Assembly (NCBI RefSeq): GCF_039696035.1
Contig: NZ_CP155567.1
Location: 1,377,501 to 1,441,500, forward strand
Length of the DNA: 64,000 bases
Direction: 5' to 3'
Source: Microbulbifer sp. SAOS-129_SWC
GTDB lineage: Bacteria > Pseudomonadota > Gammaproteobacteria > Pseudomonadales > Cellvibrionaceae
Under the pieces are notes generated by a model. It had not been told where the DNA came from. It saw nothing but the letters and a program-made list of their open reading frames with translations, and ran no database searches. This document shows, piece by piece, positions 24,860 through 35,601 of the stretch. Both the position numbers and the translations under genes were made by a program. The stretch's first letter is position 1; every line of letters starts with the position of its first letter.

Positions 24860-25795
24860 GTGTTAGTTCGTAGCCTTAGAAAAGCTGCGCTGGCTGCTGC
24901 CGTGTTCGCACTGGCGGGATGTCAGGGTGGTGTACTCGACCCCAAAGGCCAAGTGGGTGTCGATGAGAAGAACCTGATAATAATCTCGACGGTACTGATG
25001 TTGCTGGTGGTGATCCCGGTCATCGTCATGACACTGTACTTCGCCTGGAAATACCGCGAAGGTCGGGAAAACGAAATCTACGCACCCAAGTGGTCGCATT
25101 CCACCAAGATCGAAACGATCGTCTGGCTGGTGCCGGTCGCGATCATTCTGGTCCTGGGTGTGATCACCTGGCGTTCTACCCAGGCGCTGGATCCTTACAA
25201 GCCGTTGGATCACCAGGAGAAGCACCTGACGGTTGAGGTGGTTTCACTCAACTGGAAGTGGCTGTTTATCTACCCGGAGCAGGGCATTGCCTCTGTGAAT
25301 GAGCTGGTGATTCCCACCGACGTGCCGGTGCGCTTCAAGATCACTTCCGAGTCCACCATGAACTCGTTCTTCATTCCGCAGCTGGGTAGCCAGATCTACT
25401 CCATGGCGGGTATGGAGACCAAGCTGCACCTGATCGCCAACGAGCCGGGTACTTACGAAGGCTACTCCGCCAACTATAGCGGCGCGGGCTTTACCGGCAT
25501 GAAGTTCAAGACCGTGGCCACTGACAAGGCCGGTTTCCAGCACTGGATCGATTCGGTCAAGCAGGACACCGACAAACTCGACAGCGCCGCTTACGCGGAG
25601 CTGGTGAAGCCGAGTGAAAATGTTCCGGTGGAGCACTTCGGCGCGGTGAGCGAAACCCTGTTCCACGACATCATGTACAAGTACATGAAGAACTATAACG
25701 ACTGGAATAAGAATTCCCCGAAGGCGGAATCCGAACATTCCATTTCTGAAAACTCAGCTGCTCATCACGATGCAGCGGATGCTGAGAGGAGCTAG
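24860..25795 (+). CDS. cyoA: Cytochrome bo3 ubiquinol oxidase subunit II
   Basis: A 311-residue lipoprotein subunit of the proton-pumping quinol oxidase. The lipobox LAGC (Cys21), two membrane helices (about 38-62 and 82-104), and a periplasmic cupredoxin fold ([20 protein letters not shown], then [15 protein letters not shown]) are seen. The CuA ligand set of cytochrome c oxidases is absent, which supports a quinol oxidase. Start is GTG 24860 with gaagagga upstream. First gene of cyoABCDE. Confidence 0.95.
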   Translation: MLVRSLRKAALAAAVFALAGCQGGVLDPKGQVGVDEKNLIIISTVLMLLVVIPVIVMTLYFAWKYREGRENEIYAPKWSHSTKIETIVWLVPVAIILVLGVITWRSTQALDPYKPLDHQEKHLTVEVVSLNWKWLFIYPEQGIASVNELVIPTDVPVRFKITSESTMNSFFIPQLGSQIYSMAGMETKLHLIANEPGTYEGYSANYSGAGFTGMKFKTVATDKAGFQHWIDSVKQDTDKLDSAAYAELVKPSENVPVEHFGAVSETLFHDIMYKYMKNYNDWNKNSPKAESEHSISENSAAHHDAADAERS

Positions 25796-25803
25796 CAGTT
25801 ACC

Positions 25804-27789
25804 ATGTCTTTGCTCGGTAAATTATCTCTCGATGCCATCCCCTACCACGAGCCCATTATCATGGGCACGTTGGCAGTGGTTGGTATAGCTGGTGTCGCCA
25901 TTGCGATCGCCATCACTCGCGCCAAGCAGTGGGGTGTCCTGTGGAACGACTGGATTACCTCTGTTGACCACAAGCGCCTCGGTGTCATGTACATCCTGCT
26001 GGCACTGATCATGCTGGTGCGCGGCTTCTCCGACGCCATCATGATGCGTACCCAGCTGGCGTTGGCTACCAACGGCCACGAAGGTTACCTGCCACCTGAA
26101 CACTACGACCAGATCTTCACCGCCCACGGTGTGATCATGATCATCTTCATGGCCATGCCATTCATGATCGGTCTGATGAACATCGCCCTGCCGCTGCAAA
26201 TCGGCGCGCGCGATGTGGCGTTCCCGTTCATGAACAACCTGAGCTTCTGGCTGACTGCCGGCGGCGCCGTGCTGATTAACCTGTCTCTCGGTCTGGGTGA
26301 GTTCGCCAAGACCGGGTGGCTGGCGTATCCGCCGCTGTCGGAGCAGTCATTCAGTCCCGGAGTGGGGGTCGATTACTATATCTGGGCGCTACAGATATCC
26401 GGGGTCGGTACTCTGTTGACCGGGGTCAACTTCCTGGTGACCGTATTCAAGATGCGCGCACCGGGCATGAAGCTGATGGATATGCCGATCTTCACCTGGG
26501 CGTGCACCTGGGCGAACGTCCTGATCGTGGCTTCCTTCCCGATCCTGACTGCGGTTCTTGGCCTGCTGGCGCTGGATCGCTACTTCGATTTCCACTTCTT
26601 CACCAACGCAGCTGGCGGCAACGCCATGATGTATATCAACCTGTTCTGGGCCTGGGGTCACCCCGAGGTATACATCCTGATTCTGCCGGCGTTTGGTATT
26701 TTCTCCGACGTGATCTCCACCTTTACCGGCAAGCGCCTGTTCGGCTACAAGTCGATGGTATGGGCCAGCGGTGCGATTTCCATCCTCGGCTTTATCGTGT
26801 GGCTGCACCACTTCTTCACCATGGGTTCCAGTGCCAACGTCAATGCCTTCTTTGGCATCATGACGATGATTATCGCTGTGCCCACCGGCGTGAAGCTGTT
26901 CAACTGGCTGTTCACCATCTATCGCGGCCGACTGCGCCTGACCGTTCCGGTGCTGTGGACCCTGGGCTTTATGGTGACTTTCACCATCGGTGGTATGACC
27001 GGCGTTCTGCTGGCCGTACCGGGTGCTGACTATGTCCTGCACAACAGCCTGTTCCTGATCGCCCACTTCCACAACACCATTATCGGTGGTGCGGTATTCG
27101 GTTACATGGCGGGCTTCGCGTACTGGTTCCCGAAGGCCATGGGCTTCCACCTCAACGAGCGTATCGGCAAGGCCTCCTTCTGGTGCTGGCAGATCGGTTT
27201 CTACGTGGCCTTCATGCCGCTGTACGTACTGGGCTTCCTGGGCATGACCCGTCGCCTGAACCACACCAACAACCCGGACTGGAACATCTGGCTGTACTTC
27301 GCGTGTATCGGTGCGTTCATCATCCTGGTGGGTATCGTGCTGCAGTTTGTCCAGCTGTACCTGGCATTCCGCGATCGCGAGAAGAACCGCGACCTGACCG
27401 GTGACCCGTGGAACGGCCACACTCTGGAGTGGGCTACCGCCTCTCCGCCGCAGTTCTACAACTTCGCCCAGATTCCGCAAGTACGCGATATCGATGCGTT
27501 CACCGATATGAAAGAGCAGGGTATTGCCTACAAGAAACCGGCTAGCTATGCGCCGATTCATATGCCGAAGAACACCGCCAGCGGTGTGCTGATGGCCGCT
27601 GGCGCGACTCTGTTCGGTTTTGCCGCCATCTGGCATATCACTTGGCTGGCCGTAGCGGGCCTGATCGGAACTGTCGTGTTCCTGCTGCTGCGGGCGTATA
27701 ACAACGATGTGGATTACTACGTGCAGCCCGACGAAGTCGAGCGCATTGAATCTCTCCATCTGAATCAAGTTAAGGAGGCCACGGCATGA
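25804..27789 (+). CDS. cyoB: Cytochrome bo3 ubiquinol oxidase subunit I
   Basis: The 661-residue catalytic subunit with about 15 membrane helices. It binds low-spin heme b and the heme o3-CuB site that reduces oxygen. Heme and copper ligands are visible: [31 protein letters not shown] (His-Pro-Glu-Val-Tyr), [10 protein letters not shown] and [16 protein letters not shown]. Length and order match E. coli CyoB (663). Start ATG 25804 lies nine bases after the cyoA stop. Confidence 0.98.
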   Translation: MSLLGKLSLDAIPYHEPIIMGTLAVVGIAGVAIAIAITRAKQWGVLWNDWITSVDHKRLGVMYILLALIMLVRGFSDAIMMRTQLALATNGHEGYLPPEHYDQIFTAHGVIMIIFMAMPFMIGLMNIALPLQIGARDVAFPFMNNLSFWLTAGGAVLINLSLGLGEFAKTGWLAYPPLSEQSFSPGVGVDYYIWALQISGVGTLLTGVNFLVTVFKMRAPGMKLMDMPIFTWACTWANVLIVASFPILTAVLGLLALDRYFDFHFFTNAAGGNAMMYINLFWAWGHPEVYILILPAFGIFSDVISTFTGKRLFGYKSMVWASGAISILGFIVWLHHFFTMGSSANVNAFFGIMTMIIAVPTGVKLFNWLFTIYRGRLRLTVPVLWTLGFMVTFTIGGMTGVLLAVPGADYVLHNSLFLIAHFHNTIIGGAVFGYMAGFAYWFPKAMGFHLNERIGKASFWCWQIGFYVAFMPLYVLGFLGMTRRLNHTNNPDWNIWLYFACIGAFIILVGIVLQFVQLYLAFRDREKNRDLTGDPWNGHTLEWATASPPQFYNFAQIPQVRDIDAFTDMKEQGIAYKKPASYAPIHMPKNTASGVLMAAGATLFGFAAIWHITWLAVAGLIGTVVFLLLRAYNNDVDYYVQPDEVERIESLHLNQVKEATA

Positions 27790-28427
27790 CCACCATGACG
27801 GAGGCTGCGCACCTGGTCGACGATTCCAGAAGCCTGGAAGAGGCGCACGCGCACGATCACGAGCACCACGATACCGGTGGCAACACGGTATTTGGTTTCT
27901 GGATCTACCTGATGACCGACTGCATTCTGTTTGCATCGGTATTCGCAACCTACGCGGTGTTGTTCATGAACACCGCCGGCGGTGTGTCCGGCCGCGATAT
28001 CTTCGAGCTGGATTACGTCGCGATTGAAACTGCTGCGCTGCTGTTCAGTAGTATCACGTACGGCTTTGCGATGATCTCTGCGCACAAGCAGAACAAAAGC
28101 GCCACGCTCGCGTGGCTGCTGGTGACTTTCGCTCTCGGTGCCGTGTTTATCGGTATGGAAGTGAACGAGTTCCACCACCTGGTTGCCGAGGGCAATGGCC
28201 CGTCGCGCAGCGCCTTCCTGTCCTCCTTCTTCACGCTGGTGGGCATGCACGGCATGCACGTGACCGCCGGCCTGATCTGGATGGTGGTGATGATGATCGA
28301 GGTGTTCAAGCGCGGCCTGGGCAGCCAGACTGTCACGCGCCTGAGCTGCCTGAGCCTGTTCTGGCACTTCCTCGACATCGTCTGGATCTGCGTGTTTACC
28401 GTTGTTTACCTGTTGGGAGTAATGTAA
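27786..28427 (+). CDS. cyoC: Cytochrome bo3 ubiquinol oxidase subunit III
   Basis: A 213-residue subunit with five membrane helices (first at about 38-60, [20 protein letters not shown]). It ends [15 protein letters not shown], as is typical for CyoC. It supports the stability of the oxidase and lipid contacts with subunit I. The N-terminal tail is His-rich ([15 protein letters not shown]). ATG 27786 overlaps the cyoB stop by four bases (ATGA), indicating coupled translation. Confidence 0.97.
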   Translation: MTTMTEAAHLVDDSRSLEEAHAHDHEHHDTGGNTVFGFWIYLMTDCILFASVFATYAVLFMNTAGGVSGRDIFELDYVAIETAALLFSSITYGFAMISAHKQNKSATLAWLLVTFALGAVFIGMEVNEFHHLVAEGNGPSRSAFLSSFFTLVGMHGMHVTAGLIWMVVMMIEVFKRGLGSQTVTRLSCLSLFWHFLDIVWICVFTVVYLLGVM

Positions 28428-28804
28428 TGAGCTCACAATCTGTTGCAGCACACGGTGTTGACCACGGGGCGGCACATGATGCCGCCCACAGTGCGGATCA
28501 CGGTGCCGATCACGGCAGCGTCAAATCGTACCTGGTCGGCTTTGTGCTGTCGGTTATCCTGACTGCAATCCCGTTCTGGGCGGCAATGACCGGCTACTTC
28601 CCCAAGTCGACGGCCATTCCGCTGGTATTGATCATGGCGGTAGTGCAGGTGATTGTTCACCTGAAGTACTTCCTGCACCTGAACTTCTCTGAAGAAGGCC
28701 GGGCCAATACCTTTGCTTTCCTGTTTACTGCACTGATCATCGTCATGGTGGTGGGGCTGTCTGTATGGATTATCTACAGCGCCAACGCGATGATGATGCA
28801 CTGA
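28427..28804 (+). CDS. cyoD: Cytochrome bo3 ubiquinol oxidase subunit IV
   Basis: A 125-residue subunit with three membrane helices (about 36-58, 63-83 and 98-120), including [20 protein letters not shown] and [20 protein letters not shown], typical of CyoD. It aids CuB assembly in E. coli. The N-terminus is His-rich ([20 protein letters not shown]). The start overlaps the cyoC stop (TAATG at 28425-28429). Confidence 0.96.
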   Translation: MSSQSVAAHGVDHGAAHDAAHSADHGADHGSVKSYLVGFVLSVILTAIPFWAAMTGYFPKSTAIPLVLIMAVVQVIVHLKYFLHLNFSEEGRANTFAFLFTALIIVMVVGLSVWIIYSANAMMMH

Positions 28805-28806
28805 CC

Positions 28807-29700
28807 ATGAACAGCAAGTTCGGACATTATTTCAAGGTCACCAAGCCCGGCATCATTGCCGGGAACCTGATCTCGGTTGCGGGCGGCTTCTTTCTTGCCG
28901 CTCGCGGCGAGATCGACTGGGCACTGTTTTTTGCAACAGTGATTGGCCTGTCGCTGGTGGTGGCTTCCGGTTGCGCGCTGAACAACTGCATCGATCGGGA
29001 TATCGATGCCAAGATGCAGCGCACTCGCAACCGGGTCACGGTGACCGGGGAAATGTCTGTCCGTGCCGCCCTGTGGCACGGCCTGCTGCTGGGTGCGGTG
29101 GGTTTCGGGTTACTGATCGCCTATACCAATGCGGTCACTGTTGCCTTTGCCGCACTCGGTTACGTGGTTTATGTCGGTATTTACAGCCTGTACATGAAGC
29201 GCAATTCCGTATACGGCACTCTCGTCGGCGCGTTGTCTGGCGCTGTACCGCCGGTAGTGGGTTACTGCGCGGTTACCGGCCAGTGTGATGCCGCGGCGCT
29301 GATCCTGCTGCTGATGTTCTGCCTGTGGCAGATGCCGCACTCCTACGCCATTGCGATTTTCCGCTACAAGGATTACGAGGCGGCGGGAATCCCGGTATTG
29401 CCGGTGGCAGAGGGCATCGCCAAGGCCAAGCGCCAGATTGTGCTGTATATCGCTGTGTTCAGCCTGGTAACCGTGCTGTTGCCGCTGAGTGGCTACACCG
29501 GTATGGCCTTTATGGTAGTGGCCTGTGCAACCAGCCTGTGGTGGCTGGTGATGGCGCTGCGCGGTTACCGCCACGGTGTCGATGTCACCGGTTGGGCGCG
29601 CCAGGTGTTCGCCTTCTCGATCGTGACGATCACGGTACTCAGTATCACGATGGCGCTGGACTTCAAAGCCGTTGCGCCGAATCTGCCGGTGCTTGGATAA
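28807..29700 (+). CDS. cyoE: Protoheme IX farnesyltransferase (heme O synthase)
   Basis: A 297-residue UbiA-type prenyltransferase that adds a farnesyl group to heme b to give heme O for the oxidase. The Asp-rich motif [18 protein letters not shown] and the second loop [14 protein letters not shown] are present. About eight membrane helices can be traced. ATG 28807 lies two bases after the cyoD stop. Last gene of the operon. Confidence 0.97.
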   Translation: MNSKFGHYFKVTKPGIIAGNLISVAGGFFLAARGEIDWALFFATVIGLSLVVASGCALNNCIDRDIDAKMQRTRNRVTVTGEMSVRAALWHGLLLGAVGFGLLIAYTNAVTVAFAALGYVVYVGIYSLYMKRNSVYGTLVGALSGAVPPVVGYCAVTGQCDAAALILLLMFCLWQMPHSYAIAIFRYKDYEAAGIPVLPVAEGIAKAKRQIVLYIAVFSLVTVLLPLSGYTGMAFMVVACATSLWWLVMALRGYRHGVDVTGWARQVFAFSIVTITVLSITMALDFKAVAPNLPVLG

Positions 29701-29727
29701 GGCACCGTTAGAAACTGCTTGTCGAAT

Positions 29728-29760
29728 TTTCCCGGCGGCTGTCGAACAGTCAGTCGCCGG
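29728..29760 (+). terminator. Possible terminator after cyoE
   Basis: Imperfect stem ccggcggctg ... cagtcgccgg with a short loop, followed by ggcctttcctttc, which is only partly T-rich. Confidence 0.4.
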
Positions 29761-29993
29761 GGCCTTTCCTTTCACTACTCCCGGCTTCTTTTGTCTCCCC
29801 TTTGTTGCTGAGCTAATCCTTCAGTGCACATCGACGCGTCGGTTTCGTCGAGGTATCGCCCAGGAATCGGGGGTTTTTCGCTCTCGGTGCCACACTGGCT
29901 GCGCGTTTGAATCAGCCGTGAATATCTTCCCGGGCGGCAATAATGGGCGAGGTGGCGGTCTGCGCTCGCCACCCCTGGTTAGGCCGCGGCCAA

Positions 29994-31430
29994 TCACCCC
30001 TGCATCTGCTCCAGCTCCAGCCCTTTGGTCTCGTGTACCAGATAAATGACGAAGGCGATGGAGAGGATCGCAAACAGCATATAAATACCGTATGCGCCGG
30101 CCAGACCGATGCCGGTCAGCATGATCGGGAAGGTCATGGTGATGGCGAAATTCGCCGCCCACTGGGCCAGGCCGGACACCGCCAGGCCGGAGCCGCGGAT
30201 CTGGTTGGGGAACATCTCACCGAGCATGGCCCACATCGCCGGGCCCCAAGAACCGTTAAAGAAAAACACATAGGCATTGGCGGCCACCAGGGCAAGCAGG
30301 CCCATGCCGTGGGATAGCTGCAGTTTGCCATCGGCATCCAGTGTCGCGGTGGTGAACGCAAAGGCCACCAGCGCCAGCGTGACCGCCATACCAATGGAGC
30401 CGACCAGCAGCAGCGGCTTGCGGCCGATGCGGTCGATCAGGGCGATGGTGATCAGGCAGGCGCCGATACTGACCGCGCCAGAGATGATATTGATCATCAG
30501 TGCATCGGCTTCCGAGAAGCCCACCGCCTGCCACAGCACGGCGCCGTAGTAGAACACCACATTAATTCCCACCAGCTGCTGGAATACGGCGAGCCCAAGG
30601 CCTGTCCAGACAATCTTGCGCAGCCGGCCGTGCCGATCCAGCAGGTCGCGCAGGCGCGGCTTGCGGTCGCCGGCCACGGAGTTGCGAATATCGGCAAGTT
30701 TCTGTTGCACTTGTGCCTCGCCGTACAGCTGGTGCAACACCTGGGTGGCGCGGGAGGTCTGCTTCGACAGCACAAGGTAGCGGGGGCTCTCGGGGATAAA
30801 CAGCAGTGAGACAAAGAACAGTGAGGCCGGGGCGATTTCGATCCAGAACATCCAGCGCCAGGCATCAAAGCCCATCCACCAGCTGTTGACCGCCGAGCCG
30901 GCGACCTGGGCCAGGGCATAGTTGCTGACGAAGGCGGCGAAGAGCCCGGAAATGATGGCGATCTGGTTGATGGTCACCAGGCGCCCGCGCAGAGCAGCCG
31001 GTGCCACTTCACTGATATACGCCGGCGACATGACACTGGCGGCACCCACCGCGAGGCCGCCGAGAATACGGTAGCAGACAAACTCCGCGGAATTGCCGGC
31101 GATGCCGGAACCCCAGGCGCTGATGATAAAAAACACCGCCGATAGCAGCAGCAGCCGCTTGCGCCCCCACAGGTCGGCCAGGCGTCCGGCGAAATAGGCA
31201 CCGACAGCACAGCCGAGCAACATGGAGGCCACATTGAAGCCGGTGCCGGCGGTGTCGGAATTGAATGCCTGTTGCAGGCCGGTCACGGTGCCGTTGATGA
31301 CGCCGCTGTCGAACCCGAACAGGAAGCCGCCGATGGTGGCGACGCCGCAAATCAGAATAACAAAAGCCAGGGAAGCGGAATCCCGCTTTCCGGCTACGAG
31401 GATATCCGCTGAACTCTCAATCGCTTGCAT
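29994..31430 (-). CDS. MFS sugar:H+ symporter (XylE/GLUT-type)
   Basis: A 478-residue transporter with 12 membrane helices. Sugar-porter signatures are seen: GFLFGFDSGVINGT, the loop GRLADLWGRKRLLLL, PAYISEVAPAALRGRLV, FIPESPRYLV, FQQLVGINVVFYYG and the C-terminal VHETKGLELEQM. Substrate is probably a hexose or pentose. The neighbouring periplasmic beta-glucosidase would release glucose, which makes glucose a reasonable guess. ATG 31430 is preferred because GGAAG lies upstream; an in-frame start 13 codons earlier is possible. Confidence 0.93.
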   Translation of the reverse strand: MQAIESSADILVAGKRDSASLAFVILICGVATIGGFLFGFDSGVINGTVTGLQQAFNSDTAGTGFNVASMLLGCAVGAYFAGRLADLWGRKRLLLLSAVFFIISAWGSGIAGNSAEFVCYRILGGLAVGAASVMSPAYISEVAPAALRGRLVTINQIAIISGLFAAFVSNYALAQVAGSAVNSWWMGFDAWRWMFWIEIAPASLFFVSLLFIPESPRYLVLSKQTSRATQVLHQLYGEAQVQQKLADIRNSVAGDRKPRLRDLLDRHGRLRKIVWTGLGLAVFQQLVGINVVFYYGAVLWQAVGFSEADALMINIISGAVSIGACLITIALIDRIGRKPLLLVGSIGMAVTLALVAFAFTTATLDADGKLQLSHGMGLLALVAANAYVFFFNGSWGPAMWAMLGEMFPNQIRGSGLAVSGLAQWAANFAITMTFPIMLTGIGLAGAYGIYMLFAILSIAFVIYLVHETKGLELEQMQG

Positions 31431-31518
31431 AGGTACTTCCCGTATCTGTCGTTTCTTATCGTTGTCCAACCGGGCGCAGGGCCGCGGTAACTTCCGATGC
31501 TAAGACGTTCGGGGCGGC

Positions 31519-31563
31519 GGGATCGTCCTACTTTGTGCTGTAGCGCAAAGTAGGTCGCGATTC
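31519..31563. promoter_or_regulatory. Long imperfect inverted repeat upstream of the sugar transporter
   Basis: The arms cctactttgtgc (31527-31538) and gcgcaaagtagg (31543-31554) pair with one mismatch around a four-base loop, and pairing extends outward through gatcg/cgcgat. It lies in the 225-bp gap between the GH3 gene end and the transporter start. It could be an operator or a terminator without a T-run. Confidence 0.4.
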
Positions 31564-31655
31564 GGGATCCCACTTTGTTGCAGCGACAGTGGAGGGTGGC
31601 AAGGCCGACCGGTATTACCGTTCAGCCGTGCGGGGTAGCGCTGATCCGCGGTCGA

Positions 31656-33941
31656 TCAACGCAGTATGAAAGCCCCTTCGAGGCCGGATTCGGCATCGGG
31701 CGCTATCCACACCTTGAAGTCGCCGGGCTCCGTGACCTGCTGCATGGCGGGATTGTGGAAGCTGAGATCGCCACTGCGCAGGGTAAAGGACACGCGACGG
31801 GATTCGCCCGGCTTCAGGTTCACCCGCTGGAAGCCCTTCAACTCGCGCACCGGGCGGGTGGTGCTGCCCACCAGGTCGCGGGTGTAGAGCTGTACCACTT
31901 CGGTGGCCGGTACATGGCCGGTATTGGCGATGGTGGCCGATACGGTCAGGTTACCGTCCATGGCCATCTCCTTGTGGCTCAGCTGCAGGTCGCGGTAGGT
32001 GAACTGGCTGTAGGTGAGACCGTAGCCGAATGGGAACAGTGGCTTGTGGCCATAGTCCAGCAGGTTCGACGAGTTGCCCGGCTGGTGCTGGAACACCCCC
32101 GGCTTGATGTCGTCGATGCGGGTGTAGTTGTCGTCGGTGGCCGGGCGGCCGGTGGCCATATGGTTGTAGTAGATCGGGATCTGGCCCGCGCCCACCGGCC
32201 AGGACAGCGGCAGGCGGCCGGACGGCGAGGTTTTGCCGTAGAGCACGTCGGCCAGCGCCGGACCGGCCATGGTGCCGGGGTGCCAGGCCATCATGACTGC
32301 ACTGGCCTGTTGCAAGGTGTCGTCGAGCTGCAGCGGGCGGCCGGCCATCAGGATCATGGCGAGCGGTTTGCCGGTTTTGGCCAGTTCCGCTACCAGCGCG
32401 TTCTGGGCGCCGGGCAGGCGGATATCGCCGCGGCTATGGCCCTCGCCGGTAAGGATGGATTCCTCACCGCCCACATACAGGATCACATCGGCCTTGTTGG
32501 CAGTGGCGATGGCTTTGGCAAAGCCGTCGCGGCGCTTGTCGCGGCTGTAGGCGAGGCCGGGGGCGTAGAGCACCTTGTTGTCACCCACCAGCTGGCGCAG
32601 TGCCGGCAGCAGGGTATGCGAGTACTTCTTGTCGCCGTTATAGATCCAGGTGCCCAGCTGTTCGTGGGGCACTTCCGCCAGCGGGCCGATCACGGCCACC
32701 GTCTGGTTTTTGTTCAGTGGCAGCAGCTGCTGGTCATTCTTCAGCAACACGAAAGTTTCTTCGGCGGCCTGCTGCGCTGCGGCAAGGGCATCGCTGGTGC
32801 GGATCATCTTCTCGCGCGCTGTGGCGGTGCGGGCGCGCGGGTAGGGGTGCTCCCACAGGCCCAGGCGCAGCTTGATGCGCAGGATGTTCGCCACCGCGGT
32901 GTCCAGTTGCTGTTGCGAGAATTTGCCTTCCTCGATCAGCAGCGGCAGGTAGCGATCATAGGTATCGGTGTGCATCTCCATATCCACGCCGGCGTTGGCG
33001 GCCAGCTCGGCGGCCTGCTTGGCGTCACGGGCGAAGCCGTGCGGGATCATTTCCATCACCGAGTTCCAGTCGCTGACTACAAAGCCGTCAAATTTCCATT
33101 CGTCGCGCAGAATCTGCCTGGTCAACAGCGGATTGGCGGTACCGGGAACATCGTTCAGGGTGCTGTAGGTGGTCATGACGCTGGCGAGGCCCGCGTCGAT
33201 GGCGGCCTTGAACGGCGGCAGGTAGATATCGCGCAGGGTGCGCTCGGGAATATAGGCGCTGTTGTAATCGCGCCCGCCCTCGGCGGCGCCGTAGCCGGCG
33301 AAGTGCTTGGCGCAGGCGGCGATACTTGCGGGATCGCTCAGGTCGTCACCCTGGAAACCTTCCACCATCGCCGCGCCCAGGGCTGAGGTGAGGTAGGGAT
33401 CTTCGCCCAGGGATTCGGCGATGCGGCCCCAGCGCGGGTCGCGGGCGATGTCGATCATCGGCGCGAAGGTCCAGCGGATACCGTCGGCACTGGCTTCCTG
33501 CGCGGCGACACGCGCGCCGCGGCGTACCAGGTCAGGATTCCAGCTGGCGGCCTGGCCGAGGGGAATCGGAAAGATCGTCTCGTAGCCGTGGATCACATCC
33601 TGGCCGAACAGCAGCGGAATATGCCGGGGACTCTCTTCCACCGCGATGCGTTGTAGCTCTTCGAACGCATTGTCATCGGCCTTGTTGAAGTTCACATTCA
33701 GGAAGCCACCGATTCGGCCCTCGCGGATAGCCTGTTTGACTTTGGGGATGTCTTCGCTGTTGAAGGTGCCCCAGTCGCGCAGCGCCAGCTGGCCGACTTT
33801 TTCGCGAGTGGTCATCTGCGCGAGCAGCTGATCAATGCGCTGCTCGATCCTGTCCTTGCTGTCGGCCGCCAGGGTGGGCGCAGTCAAACACTGCGATACC
33901 AGTACCAGGCCGAGCCCGACTCTTTTTAGGAATGTTGTCAT
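31656..33941 (-). CDS. bglX: Periplasmic glycoside hydrolase family 3 beta-glucosidase
   Basis: A 761-residue exported enzyme (signal peptide MTTFLKRVGLGLVLVSQCLT, cut near residue 26) that cuts terminal glucose or related sugars from beta-glycosides. The GH3 TIM-barrel includes GRIGGFLNVN, FGQDVIHGYETIFPIPL, the KHFAGYG loop and GFVVSDWNSV with nucleophile Asp291. The second domain has GGEESILTGEGHSRGDIRLP. A C-terminal fibronectin-III-like domain follows (about 665-760). Order and length match BglX. ATG 33941 has GAGGG eight bases upstream. It lies upstream of, and in line with, the sugar transporter. Confidence 0.95.
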   Translation of the reverse strand: MTTFLKRVGLGLVLVSQCLTAPTLAADSKDRIEQRIDQLLAQMTTREKVGQLALRDWGTFNSEDIPKVKQAIREGRIGGFLNVNFNKADDNAFEELQRIAVEESPRHIPLLFGQDVIHGYETIFPIPLGQAASWNPDLVRRGARVAAQEASADGIRWTFAPMIDIARDPRWGRIAESLGEDPYLTSALGAAMVEGFQGDDLSDPASIAACAKHFAGYGAAEGGRDYNSAYIPERTLRDIYLPPFKAAIDAGLASVMTTYSTLNDVPGTANPLLTRQILRDEWKFDGFVVSDWNSVMEMIPHGFARDAKQAAELAANAGVDMEMHTDTYDRYLPLLIEEGKFSQQQLDTAVANILRIKLRLGLWEHPYPRARTATAREKMIRTSDALAAAQQAAEETFVLLKNDQQLLPLNKNQTVAVIGPLAEVPHEQLGTWIYNGDKKYSHTLLPALRQLVGDNKVLYAPGLAYSRDKRRDGFAKAIATANKADVILYVGGEESILTGEGHSRGDIRLPGAQNALVAELAKTGKPLAMILMAGRPLQLDDTLQQASAVMMAWHPGTMAGPALADVLYGKTSPSGRLPLSWPVGAGQIPIYYNHMATGRPATDDNYTRIDDIKPGVFQHQPGNSSNLLDYGHKPLFPFGYGLTYSQFTYRDLQLSHKEMAMDGNLTVSATIANTGHVPATEVVQLYTRDLVGSTTRPVRELKGFQRVNLKPGESRRVSFTLRSGDLSFHNPAMQQVTEPGDFKVWIAPDAESGLEGAFILR

Positions 33942-34278
33942 GGGGTGCACCCTCTGAGTTTTCTTTCACCTGCGCTGTGTGATGCGCCGTCGCCGCGACA
34001 CTGCGGCGCTCGCCAATGACACAAGTTAATGTCGCGCTGTTCCGCTGTCGTCCAGATACGCGCCCGCGGCCTGGATCGGGCCGCCGCCGGCAGCGGCGGT
34101 GGTTTGCCAAATTTCCTATGTGATTCAGGGGGTTATCGTTGTCGCCCAAACCGCCCGAAGTGCCAGTTTGAGCCGCGGCGAAGTGGGACGACGATGCACT
34201 GCCTTTTTCTGTGCGGTGCGGGTGGCGGCGGCCGGCTGTCGTATACTGCGACTGGTGAAATCTGCGAACGGGAGCGTC
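33942..34278. other. Divergent intergenic region between GH3 gene and tilS
   Basis: 337 bp holding the promoters of both genes. A GC hairpin (ccgccgc-cggca-gcggcgg, 34081-34099) is visible. No gene is seen; the tilS frame is open upstream of its start but lacks a better start. Confidence 0.5.
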
Positions 34279-35601
34279 ATGGCGAGCGAGCTACCTGAAC
34301 TTGTCGGCAAAGTACTGTCGCGCCACCCCTGCGCGGGGGTGCGCTGGGTCGGCTATTCCGGCGGGCTCGATTCCACCGTGCTGCTGCATCTGCTCACTCG
34401 CATGGGATTGCCGGTGCGTGCACTGCATATCCACCACGGGCTGTCTGCGCATGCCGACCACTGGCAGCGGCACTGCGAAGGGATGGCGGCGCTATTGGGC
34501 GTGCCGATAAAGGTGCGCCGGGTGCAGGTCGAGACCGCCGCTGGCGGCCTGGAGCAGGGCGCGCGGCGGGCCCGCTACCGCGCCTTTGCCGAACAACTGA
34601 CGGATGGCGATCAAATTTTGTTGGCCCAGCATGGCGACGACCAGGTAGAGACCTTCCTGCTGCGATTGCTGCGCGGTGCCGGTGCCCTCGGCCTCGGGGC
34701 CATGGCGGAAAGCCGCCCGCTGCCGCTTGCCGGGGAGGGGCGCGCGACGCTGTTGCGCCCGCTGCTCGGCGCCGGTCGCGCACAGCTGGAGGATTATGCC
34801 CACGCCTGTGGTCTGGATTGGATCGAAGACGAGAGCAACCGCGATACCGCTATCGAGCGCAACTATCTACGTGCACGGGTACTGCCGGCGCTGGCCGAAC
34901 GCTGGCCGGTGCGTGCGCGGGTAGCGCGGGCGGCGGGCAACCTGCGCGAGGCCGCCGAGTTGCTGGGGGATCTGGGCGCAGTGGATCTGGCGGCCTGCCA
35001 GCGGCGGCGTGAGCGCTGGGGCGAGAGCGTGGACCTGGGCGCGCTCGGGCGGCTGCCCGAGCGCCGGCAGAAGAACCTGCTGCGCAGCTGGTTGGCCAGC
35101 TGCGGCGCCGAGATGCCTGCGGCCCAGCAGCTGGATGAGGTGCTGGCGCAGGTGCGCGACGCGGCAGCCGACTCGGTGCCGGCGGTCGCTGTCGGCGGGC
35201 TGGTGGCGCGGCGTTTTCGCGAGCGCCTGTATCTGACCCCGCGGTTGCCGGCGGTAACGGCGAGCGCCGACTGGCGCTGGCGCGGTGACACTATCCTTGC
35301 GCTACCCGGCGGTGGGGCGCTGTCTCCCGGGGCGGACTGGCCGGTTGGCGACTACGTGGTCCGCTTCCGCCGCGGCGGCGAGCGGGCGCACCCGCTGGGA
35401 CGGGGCCATTCCCAGACCCTGAAGAAACTGCTGCAGGAGCATGGGCTGGAACCCTGGCTGCGGGACCGGGTGCCGCTGGTCTATCGAGCCGCGACAACGG
35501 AAACCCCGATTGCGGTCGGGGATCTGTTCCGCTGTGAAGCCGGCCTGCCGGATGCCCTGGCGTGGCGATTTGGCTGGGCCGCGGGTGCGATTTTGGATTG
35601 A
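34279..35601 (+). CDS. tilS: tRNA(Ile)-lysidine synthetase
   Basis: A 440-residue enzyme that joins lysine to C34 of the CAU-anticodon tRNA-Ile2 using ATP, so that it reads AUA. The PP-loop motif SGGLDS (residues 27-32) and the HIHHGLSAHAD region are present, then the middle domain with NYLRARVLPAL, and the C-terminal domain (about 350-440). ATG 34279 is chosen because GGAG lies at 34271. Often adjacent to accA elsewhere, here it starts a block ending at rpoS. Confidence 0.95.
   Translation: MASELPELVGKVLSRHPCAGVRWVGYSGGLDSTVLLHLLTRMGLPVRALHIHHGLSAHADHWQRHCEGMAALLGVPIKVRRVQVETAAGGLEQGARRARYRAFAEQLTDGDQILLAQHGDDQVETFLLRLLRGAGALGLGAMAESRPLPLAGEGRATLLRPLLGAGRAQLEDYAHACGLDWIEDESNRDTAIERNYLRARVLPALAERWPVRARVARAAGNLREAAELLGDLGAVDLAACQRRRERWGESVDLGALGRLPERRQKNLLRSWLASCGAEMPAAQQLDEVLAQVRDAAADSVPAVAVGGLVARRFRERLYLTPRLPAVTASADWRWRGDTILALPGGGALSPGADWPVGDYVVRFRRGGERAHPLGRGHSQTLKKLLQEHGLEPWLRDRVPLVYRAATTETPIAVGDLFRCEAGLPDALAWRFGWAAGAILD

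Noticed and set aside
31575..33386. A 603-codon plus-strand frame opposite the GH3 gene
   Set aside because: Shadow of the well-supported beta-glucosidase gene; low-complexity His/Gly/Val-rich product.
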